Part shown: in pieces, positions 16,282 through 25,495 of the stretch
Layout of the letters: every line of letters starts with the position of its first letter
Position numbering within the stretch: the stretch's first letter is position 1
NCBI RefSeq assembly: GCF_014202425.1
Contig: NZ_JACHGT010000023.1
Span: 50,837-114,836, forward strand
Source of the DNA: Phytomonospora endophytica
GTDB lineage: Bacteria; Actinomycetota; Actinomycetes; Mycobacteriales; Micromonosporaceae
Length of the DNA: 64,000 nt
Reading direction: 5' to 3'
Position numbers and translations under genes: made by a program
The notes under the pieces: model-generated
What the model saw: only the letters and a program-made list of their open reading frames with translations
Database searches by the model: none
What the model was told of the DNA's origin: nothing

Positions 16282-17214
16282 ATGACAGGACGACTTCGCC
16301 GTTGCCTTGTGCTTTTGGCCGTCGTGGCAGCGGCGGTCTCGGTCATGGTCGTCGCACCCGCGCAGTCGGCTTCGGCGGCCGGCTGGCCGGTCGTGGCGCA
16401 GGGAGCGACGGGCTCGACGGTGTCGGTCGTGCAGCGGCTGCTGCGCGCCCGCGGACACGGCGTGGACGTCGATGGCGCGTTCGGCCCGGCGACACGGGGC
16501 GCCGTGGTGAACTTCCAGTCCTCGCGCGGGTTCACCGCCGATGGGATCGTCGGTGCCCAGACCTGGGGCGGCTTGATCGTCACCGTTCGGCAGGGCGACA
16601 GCGGCGAAGCCGTCGCCGCCGCCCAGACGGCGCTCAACGCCCACGGCTACGGTCTGGCCGTCGACGGGGCCTTCGGGCCCGGCACGGCCTCGGCCGCGCG
16701 GTCGTTCCAGTCGGCGCGCGGACTCGGCGTCGACGGCATCGTCGGACCGCAGACCTGGCAGAGCCTCGTCGGCTCGGGTTCGGGCGGCGGCGGGTTCTCC
16801 CTGCCGATCCCGCGCGGTGCCCTCGGACGCGGCTACTACGACGACCCGCACCACGACTACCCCGCCCTGGACCTCCCGGTCGGCACCGGAACCCAGGTCT
16901 ATGCCGTCCGCTCCGGCGTGGCCGGCACCATCAACAACTCCCGCTGCGGCCTGGGCTACGCCCTGACCGGCGACGACGGTGCCACGTACTACTACTGCCA
17001 CCTGTCGCGGCACAACGTCGGCAACGGCGCACGCGTCGGCCCCGGCACACTGCTCGGCTGGTCGGGCAGCACGGGTAACTCCACCGGCCCCCACCTGCAC
17101 ATCGAGATCTACGCCGGCGCCGGACGCTGCCCGCAACCCTTCCTGCTGGCCATCTACGACGGCGGTTCCCCGCCGGCGGCGAGCAACCTCCCCACCAGCG
17201 GCTGCTTCTACTGA
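16282..17214 (+). CDS. Secreted M23 (LytM-type) peptidase with two peptidoglycan-binding repeats
   Basis: This is a predicted zinc endopeptidase acting on peptidoglycan crosslinks outside the cell. Residues 1-33 form a signal peptide (MTGRLRRCL, hydrophobic core, AQSASAA). Two PG_binding_1 repeats follow (DGAFGPATRGAVVNFQ and DGAFGPGTASAARSFQ). The C-terminal M23 domain begins around GRGYYDDPHHDYPALDLPVG, with metal-binding His and Asp candidates, and ends with HLHIEI. GAGGAGGT just upstream favours the ATG at 16282 over the longer 16237 start. It is divergent from the two-component operon. Confidence 0.93.
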   Translation: MTGRLRRCLVLLAVVAAAVSVMVVAPAQSASAAGWPVVAQGATGSTVSVVQRLLRARGHGVDVDGAFGPATRGAVVNFQSSRGFTADGIVGAQTWGGLIVTVRQGDSGEAVAAAQTALNAHGYGLAVDGAFGPGTASAARSFQSARGLGVDGIVGPQTWQSLVGSGSGGGGFSLPIPRGALGRGYYDDPHHDYPALDLPVGTGTQVYAVRSGVAGTINNSRCGLGYALTGDDGATYYYCHLSRHNVGNGARVGPGTLLGWSGSTGNSTGPHLHIEIYAGAGRCPQPFLLAIYDGGSPPAASNLPTSGCFY

Positions 17215-17226
17215 ACCGAGCTCACC

Positions 17227-17255
17227 CCCGCCCCGGACCACAGGTCCGGGGCGGG
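17227..17255 (+). terminator. Terminator hairpin after the M23 peptidase
   Basis: A perfect 13-base GC-rich stem (17227-17239 with 17243-17255) around the loop ACA, 12 bases after the stop codon. Confidence 0.8.
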
Positions 17256-17571
17256 CCACCACAACTACCCGGCCACAGTTGCCTTACGCAGCAGAAACTG
17301 CACACCCGTCGAAGCATGCCCACTCATCGTGTTCACCGCGACGTCACGCGTACCGAGCGTCTCGAAAACCCCGAGACATCGACACCGGCGAGCTCGCCGA
17401 AACCCTCACCCGCAGGACACGACCGCAGCCGCAGTATCGCGGCGTGCCGGTCGATCCCTTCAAGCCATGGACCGTACAGCGGATGCGTGAAGATCTTGGA
17501 GGCCGCCGCACCGTCCCAAAAGGCGACCTGGCACCGACCCCACAAGCCACCCACCCCCAAGCCCCCAAGAC

Positions 17572-17838
17572 TCACCGCGCCCCGACGAGCTCGCCCACCC
17601 CGGCCGGGCGCGCCAGCCGCGCCGACCGGAACTCCACCACGTGGATCGCGACCGCGAACCCGAGGTGCCCCACGACCACCCACCCGCCGAAAGTAACCAG
17701 CCAGAAGAACAGCCACACCGGCATCACCGCAGCCACCCTGACGCCCGCGACGCCCGAGGCCGCTCTGGAGCTCGCGTCGTTACGGTGTTGCCATGACTGC
17801 CGGCCAGTCCCGAGATGACCGTTCATGAACCTCAGCAC
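17572..17838 (-). CDS. Possible small membrane protein
   Basis: An 88-codon reading frame contains one strong hydrophobic segment, MPVWLFFWLVTFGGWVVVGH, followed by a basic tail. If real, the start is probably the internal ATG of that segment. The overlapping frame to its left (17333-17716) contains KIFTHPLYGPWLEGIDRH, which also looks protein-like, so this may be a frameshifted or decayed gene. No family is recognised. Confidence 0.3.
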   Translation of the reverse strand: MLRFMNGHLGTGRQSWQHRNDASSRAASGVAGVRVAAVMPVWLFFWLVTFGGWVVVGHLGFAVAIHVVEFRSARLARPAGVGELVGAR

Positions 17839-18331
17839 TTGCGACCGGGAATGTCACCGACCTGTGGCTGACCCAGAACCTCTTGGCGGACGCTACCTGG
17901 CCTGGAACTCCGAAAGCGGATGGATCGCACATCAGTGGCTCCAAGGCTCGCTCTAAGCGTGTGTCGGCGGTGGACCTGACCGGGGTTCAGCGGGTTGCGT
18001 GCATTGCAGGACTTCGAGCAGCGGTCAGCCGGCGGCGCGTGACCTGAACCCACTCCATGCCAGAACCTGATCCGGACAACTGTCATCCACCGTGGATCTG
18101 CGATCGCTCGAAAAACGCTCGATGGAAGCCCGGACGACCCATCAGCAGCCGTCACCACCCAGCATTACCCGCCACGACCGGCTGACGGCCCCAAGCCGTG
18201 CCTCCCGTGTGTCGGAACTGGCTTGGGACCAAGAAACGCCAGCACAATAGGATTCTAAGCAAGATATAGGCATGAAACGCTACTCGATACCAGCCCTGCC
18301 CGCCCCCAGGTATGCTCATCGGCGCACAACC
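17839..18331. other. Intergenic, no gene seen
   Basis: No convincing coding frame on either strand. An AT-richer patch near 18240-18290 precedes the partial tRNA. It may be decayed sequence beside an integration site. Confidence 0.4.
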
Positions 18332-18368
18332 GGGCCTCTAGCTCAATGGCAGAGCTGCGGACTTTTAA
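18332..18368 (+). pseudogene. 5' half of a tRNA-Lys (TTT anticodon), possible attachment-site remnant
   Basis: The sequence matches a tRNA-Lys from position 1 through the D arm (GCTCAATGGCAGAGC) to the anticodon loop CTTTTAA. It diverges exactly there: the 3' anticodon stem, T arm and acceptor 3' strand are absent. Loss of homology at the anticodon loop is what tRNA-targeted integrative elements leave at one end. An integrase remnant lies 7 kb to the right. I found no matching 3' half in the window. Confidence 0.6.
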
Positions 18369-18809
18369 CGGGCTCATGGACTCTTAGACCGGCGCCGGTG
18401 TGTCGCATGAGGCTGAGGCACAGATTCTGAGACATGCCCGCTGACCTGCGGAATCGTCGAGTCTGCACGGATCGCAGTTGGCATGTGCTCGGTATGAGGC
18501 TGCCCTGCTACGCGGCGGGTTGCTCGTGCATTGCTCGATGTTCGGCCAGGCACAGGTACTCAACGATCCCGTTGGGTTCGCGGTGGCGGGTCCATTCGCC
18601 GGTGGTTCGGGGCCGTGTCTCGGCACCCCGGCAATGCATCGGCCTTGACGCCGATGAGCAGGTCAAGGCACCCCTGGAACTGCTCCTCCACCCCTACGGT
18701 CGCCCTGCCGGCATCCCTTCCTCACCCGGCAGCGGATCCTCTACCGCCTCCACTGGCCGCTGGCCGAGATCGAGGCCCGGCGCGTAACCGGCCTGGAAGG
18801 ATGTGCCTC
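18369..18809. other. Intergenic, probable coding remnant
   Basis: No intact gene. Around 18640-18790 several short frames look protein-like (for example LDADEQVKAPLELLLHPYGRP, then in another frame RQRILYRLHWPLAEIEARRV). This suggests a frameshifted remnant, but no family is identifiable. Confidence 0.3.
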
Positions 18810-19124
18810 ATGCTCGACGAGAAGCTCGACGCGCTTTCGCAGATGATGGCCCAGCACATGGCCAGGCCATTTCCGCCCGGCCTTCGTGGCCTGGAGATCG
18901 ATGATCAGGACTTGGTGATGCTCGATGCGGACGCCTACGGCTGCGTTGCCAGCGTCCGCGAGGGCCCGTTGAGTGAACGACACCGTGCTGGTCTGACGCA
19001 GTTGACATCGGTGTTCGAGAGTGTCCTCCCGGCGATCGACGACACCTACGCAACTGAGTACTACGCGCACTTGCACAACATGATCGTGCTGGCGGCCGAC
19101 ATCGAGCGCCTGCGCGGGAAGTAG
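18810..19124 (+). CDS. Hypothetical small acidic protein
   Basis: A 104-residue protein with no family I recognise. It is mostly helical, with no signal peptide or membrane segment. The start at 18810 (MLDEKLDALSQ) has GGAAGG nine bases upstream; an ATG at 18801 would place that site too close. It is followed by two further uncharacterised genes in the same direction. Confidence 0.6.
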   Translation: MLDEKLDALSQMMAQHMARPFPPGLRGLEIDDQDLVMLDADAYGCVASVREGPLSERHRAGLTQLTSVFESVLPAIDDTYATEYYAHLHNMIVLAADIERLRGK

Positions 19125-19265
19125 ACATCCGTCTCCGCCGCCACGCCAGTGCCCCATGCCGTCACACCGTGGACACCGGCTCCGCCCAGGACCGCCGATC
19201 GGCGCTCACCCGCGACACCTTGGCGCCCAACGCACAGCTAGCCCGGATGCGAGGAGGCTTTCAGC

Positions 19266-19697
19266 ATGGACCTGACAGTCGAATCCCTCCCCAGCGACGA
19301 GGACCGATCGCCGGCACCGGTCGTGCTCTTCCGGCTCGGCGTCATTCACCAATTCCGCCAGCTGCTCGCCGACGCTGAGGGCATCGATCTGCCCAGCATG
19401 CTCCACCACGGCGGGACGACGACGTGGGACACAATCGCCTCATCCCTGCGGCCGCTGCTCGACTTCGGCTACGTCGACACCGGACGGATTCCGGTTGCGG
19501 CTTGCGCGCGGATGCTGCCACGCCTGGCTGAGGTCGCAGGCTTCTGGCGCGAGACCGGCCTCGCGGGATCCGAGTACGCCCAGAGCCCCGAATGGTGGCA
19601 GGCACGCCTCCACCAGACCGTCGAGGAGCTCCTGGAGGTGCTGCGCCGGGCCGTCGCCGATGACCGCGATGTAATCCTCGTCGAGTTGTCACCCTGA
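19266..19697 (+). CDS. Hypothetical protein
   Basis: A 143-residue acidic soluble protein, family not recognised. A GAGGAGG site lies nine bases upstream of the ATG, supporting the start. It has Trp-rich patches (WDTIASSLRPLLDFGYVD and SPEWWQARLHQTVEELLEVL) and a helical C-terminus. It sits among proteins of immunity-like appearance, but nothing in it proves that role. Confidence 0.65.
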   Translation: MDLTVESLPSDEDRSPAPVVLFRLGVIHQFRQLLADAEGIDLPSMLHHGGTTTWDTIASSLRPLLDFGYVDTGRIPVAACARMLPRLAEVAGFWRETGLAGSEYAQSPEWWQARLHQTVEELLEVLRRAVADDRDVILVELSP

Positions 19698-19977
19698 GAT
19701 CACGACACCTTCGTCGACGCGCTCCGCCGCCGCCCAGCCGAACCGCCCCGAACGCCTGTTCGACGGCATCCATCGAGTCCAAGCAGAGCGGGACTAACGT
19801 GCCCGACGCGGAGTCGCATGCCTCGGCCCGCCGTAGGACAGCACCGACCGGGGTCGAACTTGGCACCTGTGGGCGCCAACGCGGAAGCCTCTGCATCACG
19901 AAAATGCCCGCTGCTCTGGACAGGTTGCTCATGATCTCCAGGGCGGTTGAGTCAGTACTTGCTGCTATGGTCCGCGC

Positions 19978-20562
19978 GTGCGGAGCGACGATGACCTCCT
20001 GAACTTCATCCGGCAGGACCGAGGTCTGACCGAACTGTTGTCGCGTGTCTGCGAGTTCGATCTGACGCGCGGGGACCATGGTGAGCCAGTCCGGTTTTCA
20101 TCCGGGCTCTCCCTGGAGGGCATTGCCGGAGACTTCACCGGTGGAACGATCTTCCTGTGCGGTGATCACGGTCCGACTCGCCCTGTGCTGTACGCCGGTT
20201 CTGAGGGGCAGGCCGGTGTTGTTGGCCGGAACCTCGCCGAAGTCCTGGAGGTTCTGGTCGGGCTGCCGTCGTGGTGGGATTGCCTGAAATTCTCCGGTGG
20301 CGGGGATCTGGCGGTGATGCAGGTGGCGGCTGAGCATCTGGAGCGTGATGAGCATAGGGACGAGCCGGGCCTTCGATCCCGGCGCGCCCAAGCCGTGTCT
20401 GCGCTGTCTTTGGAGACTGCGCCCGTGCCGGAGTTGCTTGCTCGGTTGCGTGATGCGGTGCTCAGTACTGAGCCCGACTATGTGCTCATCGTGGAGACCG
20501 GTGAGGAGTACGAGTCGTTGTTCGGCCCGTGGCTGCCGAGTCGTAACCCCATGTGGCGATGA
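19978..20562 (+). CDS. Hypothetical protein, SUKH-like in appearance
   Basis: A 194-residue protein starting at GTG. The central part (GLSLEGIAGDFTGGTIFLCGD, then RNLAEVLEVLVGLPSWWDCL) resembles actinobacterial SMI1/KNR4 (SUKH)-like proteins, which often give immunity to polymorphic toxins. The similarity is by eye and weak. No toxin gene is adjacent. Confidence 0.6.
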   Translation: MRSDDDLLNFIRQDRGLTELLSRVCEFDLTRGDHGEPVRFSSGLSLEGIAGDFTGGTIFLCGDHGPTRPVLYAGSEGQAGVVGRNLAEVLEVLVGLPSWWDCLKFSGGGDLAVMQVAAEHLERDEHRDEPGLRSRRAQAVSALSLETAPVPELLARLRDAVLSTEPDYVLIVETGEEYESLFGPWLPSRNPMWR

Positions 20563-20579
20563 AGACGCCATGACCGTGA

Positions 20580-20760
20580 CCAGGAGCCTGGGCACGTTCG
20601 TCACGGCTGATGCGGTCGAGCCGGGTGAGCTTGTCTTCCGCGCCGGACAGGTTGACTGTGAATCCTTCGACCTCACCGAGCCGGCCTTCGCGTTCAGCGT
20701 CGTCTATGTGGGCGAGGAGGCTGTCCCAGATCTCCTCCAGACGGGGCGTTGGGCCGGTTC
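20580..20760 (-). pseudogene. Fragment resembling the tail of an integrase or transposase-like protein
   Basis: On the reverse strand the frame reads RLEEIWDSLLAHIDDAEREG then LGEVEGFTVNLSGAEDKLTRLD. This resembles a conserved tail I recall from actinobacterial recombinase-type proteins (EREGWLGEVEGL..SLAGA..KL). It has no upstream domain and no clear start. Confidence 0.3.
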
Positions 20761-20823
20761 CAGGTGGATGAGCGAGCAACGAACGCGAGCGAGTTCAAGT
20801 CGGTGTTGCCCGGCAGCGTCCTC

Positions 20824-20893
20824 ATGCCGTTTCGGCTGATGGTGACCTTGCGGGTCACCGTAGACGCTGCCGGATATGGACTCTGGGGGGAAG
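20824..20893 (+). repeat. 5' duplicated block of the first pentapeptide gene
   Basis: About 65 bases, beginning CCGTTTCGGCTGATGGTGAC and running through the ATG into GACTCTGGGGGGAA, recur at 22192-22256 before the second paralogue. The duplication therefore included the promoter or leader, not only the coding region. Confidence 0.75.
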
Positions 20894-22159
20894 CCGCCGG
20901 TCGTCGTGGTCAAGGTTGGGCCGGGATGGTTGAAGAAGGTCTGGGCGAACCTGTCGGGCTGGTGGCGATGCAACCGCAAATGGCTGCTGTGGACCTTGGG
21001 TCCGCTGTTGGCTCTCGGCGTGGTCGCCACGGTCGCGGTGGTGTTGTGGAGCTGGCTCAGCGACGTGGCTGGCGCCGATCCACGAGCCAGGGTTACCGCC
21101 GTGAGTACGCTCGTGTCGGTCATCTTCGGGTTCGGCGGGCTGGTCACCTTGAGCTTGCTGGTACATCGCCAGGTTCTGCAGGCCCGCGCTCAAGACCACG
21201 TCGAAGCCGTTGCCGCCGACGCCAAGTACGACGCGAGCGAGAAACGTGCCAATGAGTTGTTCTCCAAGTCCGTCGAGCAACTCGGGCACGACAAGGCCGC
21301 CGTCCGGGTCGGCGCCCTGCACGCCCTTGACGCCCTTGGCCAAGAACACGAAGGCCGCCGCCGCGCGGTCATGGACGTCTGGTGCGCCTACCTCCGTATG
21401 TCCCCAGCCGCCACGTCCACACCCAAGGTGTTCATCGTTGGCGTCGCACCGGCCGCAGCCACCGAGCCAGGCCCGACATGGCCGGCCGAGGAACTTCACG
21501 TCCGCGCCACCGTCCAGCGCCTGATCGCCCACCACCTGCGACCACCCGACAAGCAGCGCAAGAAGAAGAACCCCAAGGCGACTGGGGAATTCTGGGGCCC
21601 AATGGCCATCGACCTGACCAATGCCCAGCTCTACGACCTCGACTTTGACCACTGCCGCCTGGGCAGCGCCGATTTCACCGGGGTGGCGTTCGCCGGTGAC
21701 GCCTGGTTTCGCGGGGCGACATTCGCCGGTGACGCCGAGTTCAACATGGCGGCGTTCGCAGGGGTCGCCTGGTTTCGCGAGGCGACGTTCGCAGGGGACG
21801 CCCGGTTCGGTGAGGCGACCTTCTCCGGGGACGTCCGGTTCGGTGACGCGACGTTCTCCGAGGGCGCTTGGTTTCGCGCGGCGACGTTCTCCGAGGGCGC
21901 TTGGTTCGGCGGGGCGACGTTCGCAGGGGACGCCAGATTCAACAAGGCGACGTTCTCTAGGAACGTCTGGTTCGAACAGGCGACGTTCACCGGGAACGCC
22001 GCGGCGGACTTTGCTGAGGCGCGGGTCCTGCGCCCCGATCGTGGGCACGTGTTGCCGACGGGGTGGCGGGTCGGTGCGACCGACGGCGTGACAGGCCTGC
22101 CCCTCGTATGCATCCCGGACCCGCTGGCCACCGAGGTGCAGGAGCCGGGCGGGACCTGA
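20876..22159 (+). CDS. Pentapeptide-repeat membrane protein, paralogue 1
   Basis: A 427-residue protein. It has two membrane segments (residues about 36-60 and 76-97), then a basic cytosolic linker containing AVRVGALHALDALGQEH. A C-terminal right-handed beta-helix is built from ten-residue steps of the form FAGDAWFRGAT (FxGxAxFxxAT). The length and layout match actinobacterial pentapeptide-repeat membrane proteins of unknown function. It shares its 5' region and a nearly identical internal block with the next gene, so the pair is a recent tandem duplication or has undergone gene conversion. A third relative lies at 29404-30888. Confidence 0.85.
   Translation: MDSGGKPPVVVVKVGPGWLKKVWANLSGWWRCNRKWLLWTLGPLLALGVVATVAVVLWSWLSDVAGADPRARVTAVSTLVSVIFGFGGLVTLSLLVHRQVLQARAQDHVEAVAADAKYDASEKRANELFSKSVEQLGHDKAAVRVGALHALDALGQEHEGRRRAVMDVWCAYLRMSPAATSTPKVFIVGVAPAAATEPGPTWPAEELHVRATVQRLIAHHLRPPDKQRKKKNPKATGEFWGPMAIDLTNAQLYDLDFDHCRLGSADFTGVAFAGDAWFRGATFAGDAEFNMAAFAGVAWFREATFAGDARFGEATFSGDVRFGDATFSEGAWFRAATFSEGAWFGGATFAGDARFNKATFSRNVWFEQATFTGNAAADFAEARVLRPDRGHVLPTGWRVGATDGVTGLPLVCIPDPLATEVQEPGGT
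21364..21590 (+). repeat. Internal block nearly identical between paralogues 1 and 2
   Basis: This block is almost base-identical to 22782-23008 (I count about three differences), although the flanking coding sequence is much more diverged. The block encodes VMDVWCAYLRMSPAATSTPK through the basic KQRKKKNPKAT segment. Confidence 0.7.
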
Positions 22160-22191
22160 CTTGTCCCATTACCACGGTAACGTCCTCATAC

Positions 22192-22256
22192 CGTTTCGGC
22201 TGATGGTGACCTTGCAGGTCACAGGGGACGCTGCCGGGTATGGACTCTGGGGGGAA
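22192..22256 (+). repeat. 5' duplicated block of the second pentapeptide gene
   Basis: Copy of the 20824-20893 block: CCGTTTCGGCTGATGGTGAC, then the ATG and GACTCTGGGGGGAA. The sequence differs mostly in the short stretch around the GGTCAC motif. Confidence 0.75.
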
Positions 22257-23550
22257 CCAGCCTGTCAAGCGGCGATGGCCGCTGTGGGTATTGCTTCTGC
22301 TGTTGCTTGTCCCGCTGGTCGTCGGTGTCGGCTTGTGGATCTGGCTCACCGCCGTGCTGTTGAAGCCGCCCGTCGAGGTGTCAACGGAAGGTATGACCCC
22401 AGCGGAGATCGCCGCACAGGAGTCCGCCGACCGCGCTGAGGCCTTCAATCAGCAGATCAGGATCCTTCAGGTGGCCGCCGCGGCCGCCGTCGGCGCCGGC
22501 GGGCTGCTCACCCTCGGCACGGTCATGCACCGCCAGCACCTCGCCCGCGAAGAACACGTCCGCCAGCTTGCCGACCAAAAGCACCGCATGCAGGTCGCCG
22601 CCGACAACCTCACCCACGCCCGCGACACCGCAGCCGACACTAAGCACGACGCGATCCAGAAGCGCGCCCAGGAACTGTTCGTCAAGGCCGTCGACCAGCT
22701 CGGCCACGACAAGGCCGCCGTCCGCGTCGGCGCCCTGCACGCCCTCGACGATCTCGGACAGGAACACAAGAGCCGCCGCCGCGCGGTCATGGACGTCTGG
22801 TGCGCCTACCTCCGTATGTCCCCAGCCGCCACGTCCACACCCAAGGTGTTCATCGTTGGCGCCGCACCGGCCGCAGCCACCGAGCCAGGCCCGACATGGC
22901 CGGCCGAGGAACTTCACGTCCGCGCCACCGTCCAGCGCCTGATCGCCCACCACCTGCGACCACCCGACAAGCAGCGCAAGAAGAAGAACCCCAAGGCGAC
23001 CGGAGAATTCTGGGGCGTCATGGACATGGACCTCACCGGCGCCCACCTCCACGACTTCCGCCTCACCGGCTGCCACCTCGGCACGGTCCGGTTCGGCGGG
23101 GCGACGTTCTCCGGGTACGCCAGGTTCGGCGGGGCGACGTTCGCCGGGGACGCCAGGTTCGGCGGGGCGACGTTCGCCGGGGGCGCCTTGTTCGGTGAGG
23201 CGACGTTCGCCGGGGACACCGGGTTCGGTGAGGCGACGTTCACCGGGTACGCCGGGTTTGTCGGGGCGACGTTCGCCGGGGACACCGGGTTTGTCGGGGC
23301 GACGTTCACCGGGGGCGCCTGGTTCGGCGGGGCGACGTTCGCCGGGGACACTGGGTTCGGCTGGGCGACGTTCACCGGGGGCGCCGAGGTCAACTTTGAA
23401 GGCGCGCGGGTGCTGCGCCCGGATCGTAACCATGCATGGCCGGCGGGGTGGCGGGTCGGTGCCGCCGACGGCGGCGATGGACGGCCCCTCGAACGCATTC
23501 CCGACCCGCCGCCGGCCACCACCGAGGCGACGGAGCCGAACGCGGGCTGA
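22240..23550 (+). CDS. Pentapeptide-repeat membrane protein, paralogue 2
   Basis: A 436-residue paralogue of the preceding gene, 80 bases downstream. It has two membrane segments (about residues 13-38 and 78-100), the same AVRVGALHALDDLGQEH linker, and a C-terminal beta-helix with repeats such as FSGYARFGGAT and FAGDTGFVGAT. The N-terminal segments differ from paralogue 1, while the middle block is nearly identical at base level. The function of this family is unknown. Some pentapeptide proteins shield DNA gyrase, but the membrane anchor makes that unlikely here (inference). Confidence 0.85.
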   Translation: MDSGGNQPVKRRWPLWVLLLLLLVPLVVGVGLWIWLTAVLLKPPVEVSTEGMTPAEIAAQESADRAEAFNQQIRILQVAAAAAVGAGGLLTLGTVMHRQHLAREEHVRQLADQKHRMQVAADNLTHARDTAADTKHDAIQKRAQELFVKAVDQLGHDKAAVRVGALHALDDLGQEHKSRRRAVMDVWCAYLRMSPAATSTPKVFIVGAAPAAATEPGPTWPAEELHVRATVQRLIAHHLRPPDKQRKKKNPKATGEFWGVMDMDLTGAHLHDFRLTGCHLGTVRFGGATFSGYARFGGATFAGDARFGGATFAGGALFGEATFAGDTGFGEATFTGYAGFVGATFAGDTGFVGATFTGGAWFGGATFAGDTGFGWATFTGGAEVNFEGARVLRPDRNHAWPAGWRVGAADGGDGRPLERIPDPPPATTEATEPNAG

Positions 23551-23640
23551 GGTGTCTCATGGTCACGGTGAGGTCCAATACCGTGACCATGAAATGTGTC
23601 GGGACCTGCGGTTTCGGTTTGCGGGTCTGGTTATCCTCGC

Positions 23641-24276
23641 TCAGCCGGAGCGGTGCGTCAGGTTCTCCCGCTCCTGTTCCCACAGGGGCTTAAGGACCGC
23701 GAGGTCAGCGTTGGTTACTGCGGCGAGGCGCCTGGTGGTTGCCCAGCTGGGCAACACGCCCCCCGAGAGTATGCGGAAGACGTCTAGCAGGCTGAACCCA
23801 GCGCGTCTGGCGAGTTGCTCGTTGATCATGCCGACGCTGAGTTGCTGAGTCCGAAGAGCCGCCGCGAATTGCGTGTGTGGGGCGGGTCGGCTACTACGGT
23901 GGGTGCGTGCGATGACGTCCGCCATTTGCGACAGGCGGCGGGTGTCGAGGAGGTGCTGAGCTTTGAGCCGGGTGATCTCGCGGACCGCCGCGTCGGCGAT
24001 TTCGTGGCGAGCCTGCCACTCGTCGATCTCGATCTCGGTCTCGATCTGCTTCTCGGTGTAACCGAGGTTGCGGCCGCAGACCTCGACGAAGACCTTCACC
24101 GTCGGCCAGTACGGGAGCCTCTCCCCTCGGGCCGCGCGGGAGAGCGTCGCCATCGAGCACGGAGCGCCGTCGGCGAGTTGCACGAAGCTGAGACCGGTCC
24201 GCCCCTTGAGTTCGCGCAGTTGCTGTGCGAACTCGTGGAGCGGACCGGACCCGAGCGGCGTGTAGGGCCGCGCCAT
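23641..24276 (-). CDS. XRE-type helix-turn-helix regulator, two DNA-binding-like segments
   Basis: A 211-residue protein. The N-terminal XRE-like domain reads FAQQLRELKGRTGLSFVQLA with SMATLSRAARGERLPYWPTV, as in many actinobacterial regulators. The C-terminal part (FAAALRTQQLSVGMINEQLA, RRAGFSLLDVFRILSGGVLP) looks like a second HTH. A helical Glu-rich linker joins them. It converges with the pentapeptide genes and may be linked with a small membrane protein upstream. Confidence 0.8.
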   Translation of the reverse strand: MARPYTPLGSGPLHEFAQQLRELKGRTGLSFVQLADGAPCSMATLSRAARGERLPYWPTVKVFVEVCGRNLGYTEKQIETEIEIDEWQARHEIADAAVREITRLKAQHLLDTRRLSQMADVIARTHRSSRPAPHTQFAAALRTQQLSVGMINEQLARRAGFSLLDVFRILSGGVLPSWATTRRLAAVTNADLAVLKPLWEQERENLTHRSG

Positions 24277-24466
24277 GATCGCTGTCCGGGACCTTAGAGG
24301 CGACGCCGGCGGCGCATGACCCAGCCAGCCCGCCGACGGCGAGTAGGACCGAGCTGATCAAGCCGCCGATGGCGACCATGTCCTTGTCGACGCTGAGGTT
24401 GTAGAACGCGACGGCGAAGCCGAACACGATCAGCACCAGTGCGATGACGGCGAGGTAGAGCCCCAT
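24277..24466 (-). CDS. Probable small membrane protein, 3' end unclear
   Basis: From the ATG at 24466 the frame reads MGLYLAVIALVLIVFGFAVA, then DKDMVAIGGLISSVLLAVGG: two membrane segments. The frame has no stop before it runs out of phase into the regulator gene, where composition becomes arginine-rich and non-protein-like. A frameshift near 24280 or a lost stop is likely. Function unknown. Confidence 0.4.
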
Positions 24467-25495
24467 TCGGGCGTAGGACGCCCAGGGTCGTTCAGGTCCA
24501 CAAAGGACACTCCGTTCGGTGACGGCGGGCCGCCAGCCTTGGCCGGCGGCCCGCTCTTGGTTCGGAACCGACTTCGGCGAAGCGGCCTTCCCTTGGGCTG
24601 CAACCCATACCGGGGAGGAACACCTGCACCGCCATCAACTTTGCATGAACGCTGCGCGATCCTGCCGCCGAGCTGGCTCAGAAAAACAGGATCAACCAGG
24701 ACAACAGTCCACAAAGGAGTTGTGTCAGAAATTCTGCCGAGGATCATCTAGTGTTTATGCAGGTCACGGCGCTTTTCTTGTGAGGCCTTTCGGAAGTTGC
24801 GTAACTTCTCTTGGCGATGGTCGTTGTGGAGATGCATGCTTCAGATTGAACCCGCAGACCGCAGCTATCAGGGGCCAAGCCGCAAGCGTGCACCTTGACC
24901 TGGCGATAGGTGGTCTGTGGCCTGGCATTCGAGACGCCCGTTCCCTTGGTTCGGAACAGGACTCGGCGGCCGGCCTATCCGCTGCAACGGATGGCCGGCC
25001 AACTTCCCTGATCAGCCCACAGACAAACGACCGCTGTCAGCGCCGCCGACGCAAGCGATATCGGCCATCACCACTACCAGCGCCCCGTGCTGACCTCCTC
25101 GCGCCCGGCCCTTCCCAAGCGCTCGTTCCATCGGGAAGCGATGCACCTGACCACGCTGCGCGCTGTTGGAGCGCCACCGACACCTTCCTGCCTTCAAGGT
25201 GAGCGCTACCCAGCCTGCGCGGCAGGGCCCCTGTGGTCATCTCAGCAGGACCTATCGCCGCCGCCAGGCGCGCCTGGCGGTCCGCCGCGGCATCGCACCG
25301 ACAGGACTGAACCCCAGGCGCGGCAACGCCACCAGTGGCACGGCAATCGCAAACGAACGCCATTGATGGGCACTGCTGCCATCGCGTTCGACTGGCCAAT
25401 CGTTGGACGCCCGAACTCCAAGATTTTCGGTGACACAACCTGGGTTCGTTACGCCCGAGCGATGTCCGATATGGAAGTCGCCTCCATGTATGTGG
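24467..25495. other. About 1 kb with no gene
   Basis: No convincing coding frame on either strand. A 10-base inverted repeat (24525-24534 with 24545-24554), followed on the plus strand by TCTT, could be a terminator. TTGGTTCGGAAC-type sequence occurs twice, near 24557 and 24948. It probably belongs to a decayed integrated element. Confidence 0.4.

Noticed and set aside
18332..18405. A complete tRNA-Lys gene
   Set aside because: Only the 5' half pairs and matches; the anticodon stem cannot close, and the T arm and acceptor 3' strand are absent.
24525..24554. GC-rich inverted repeat as a definite terminator
   Set aside because: No gene on the plus strand ends just before it; kept only as a note in the intergenic entry.
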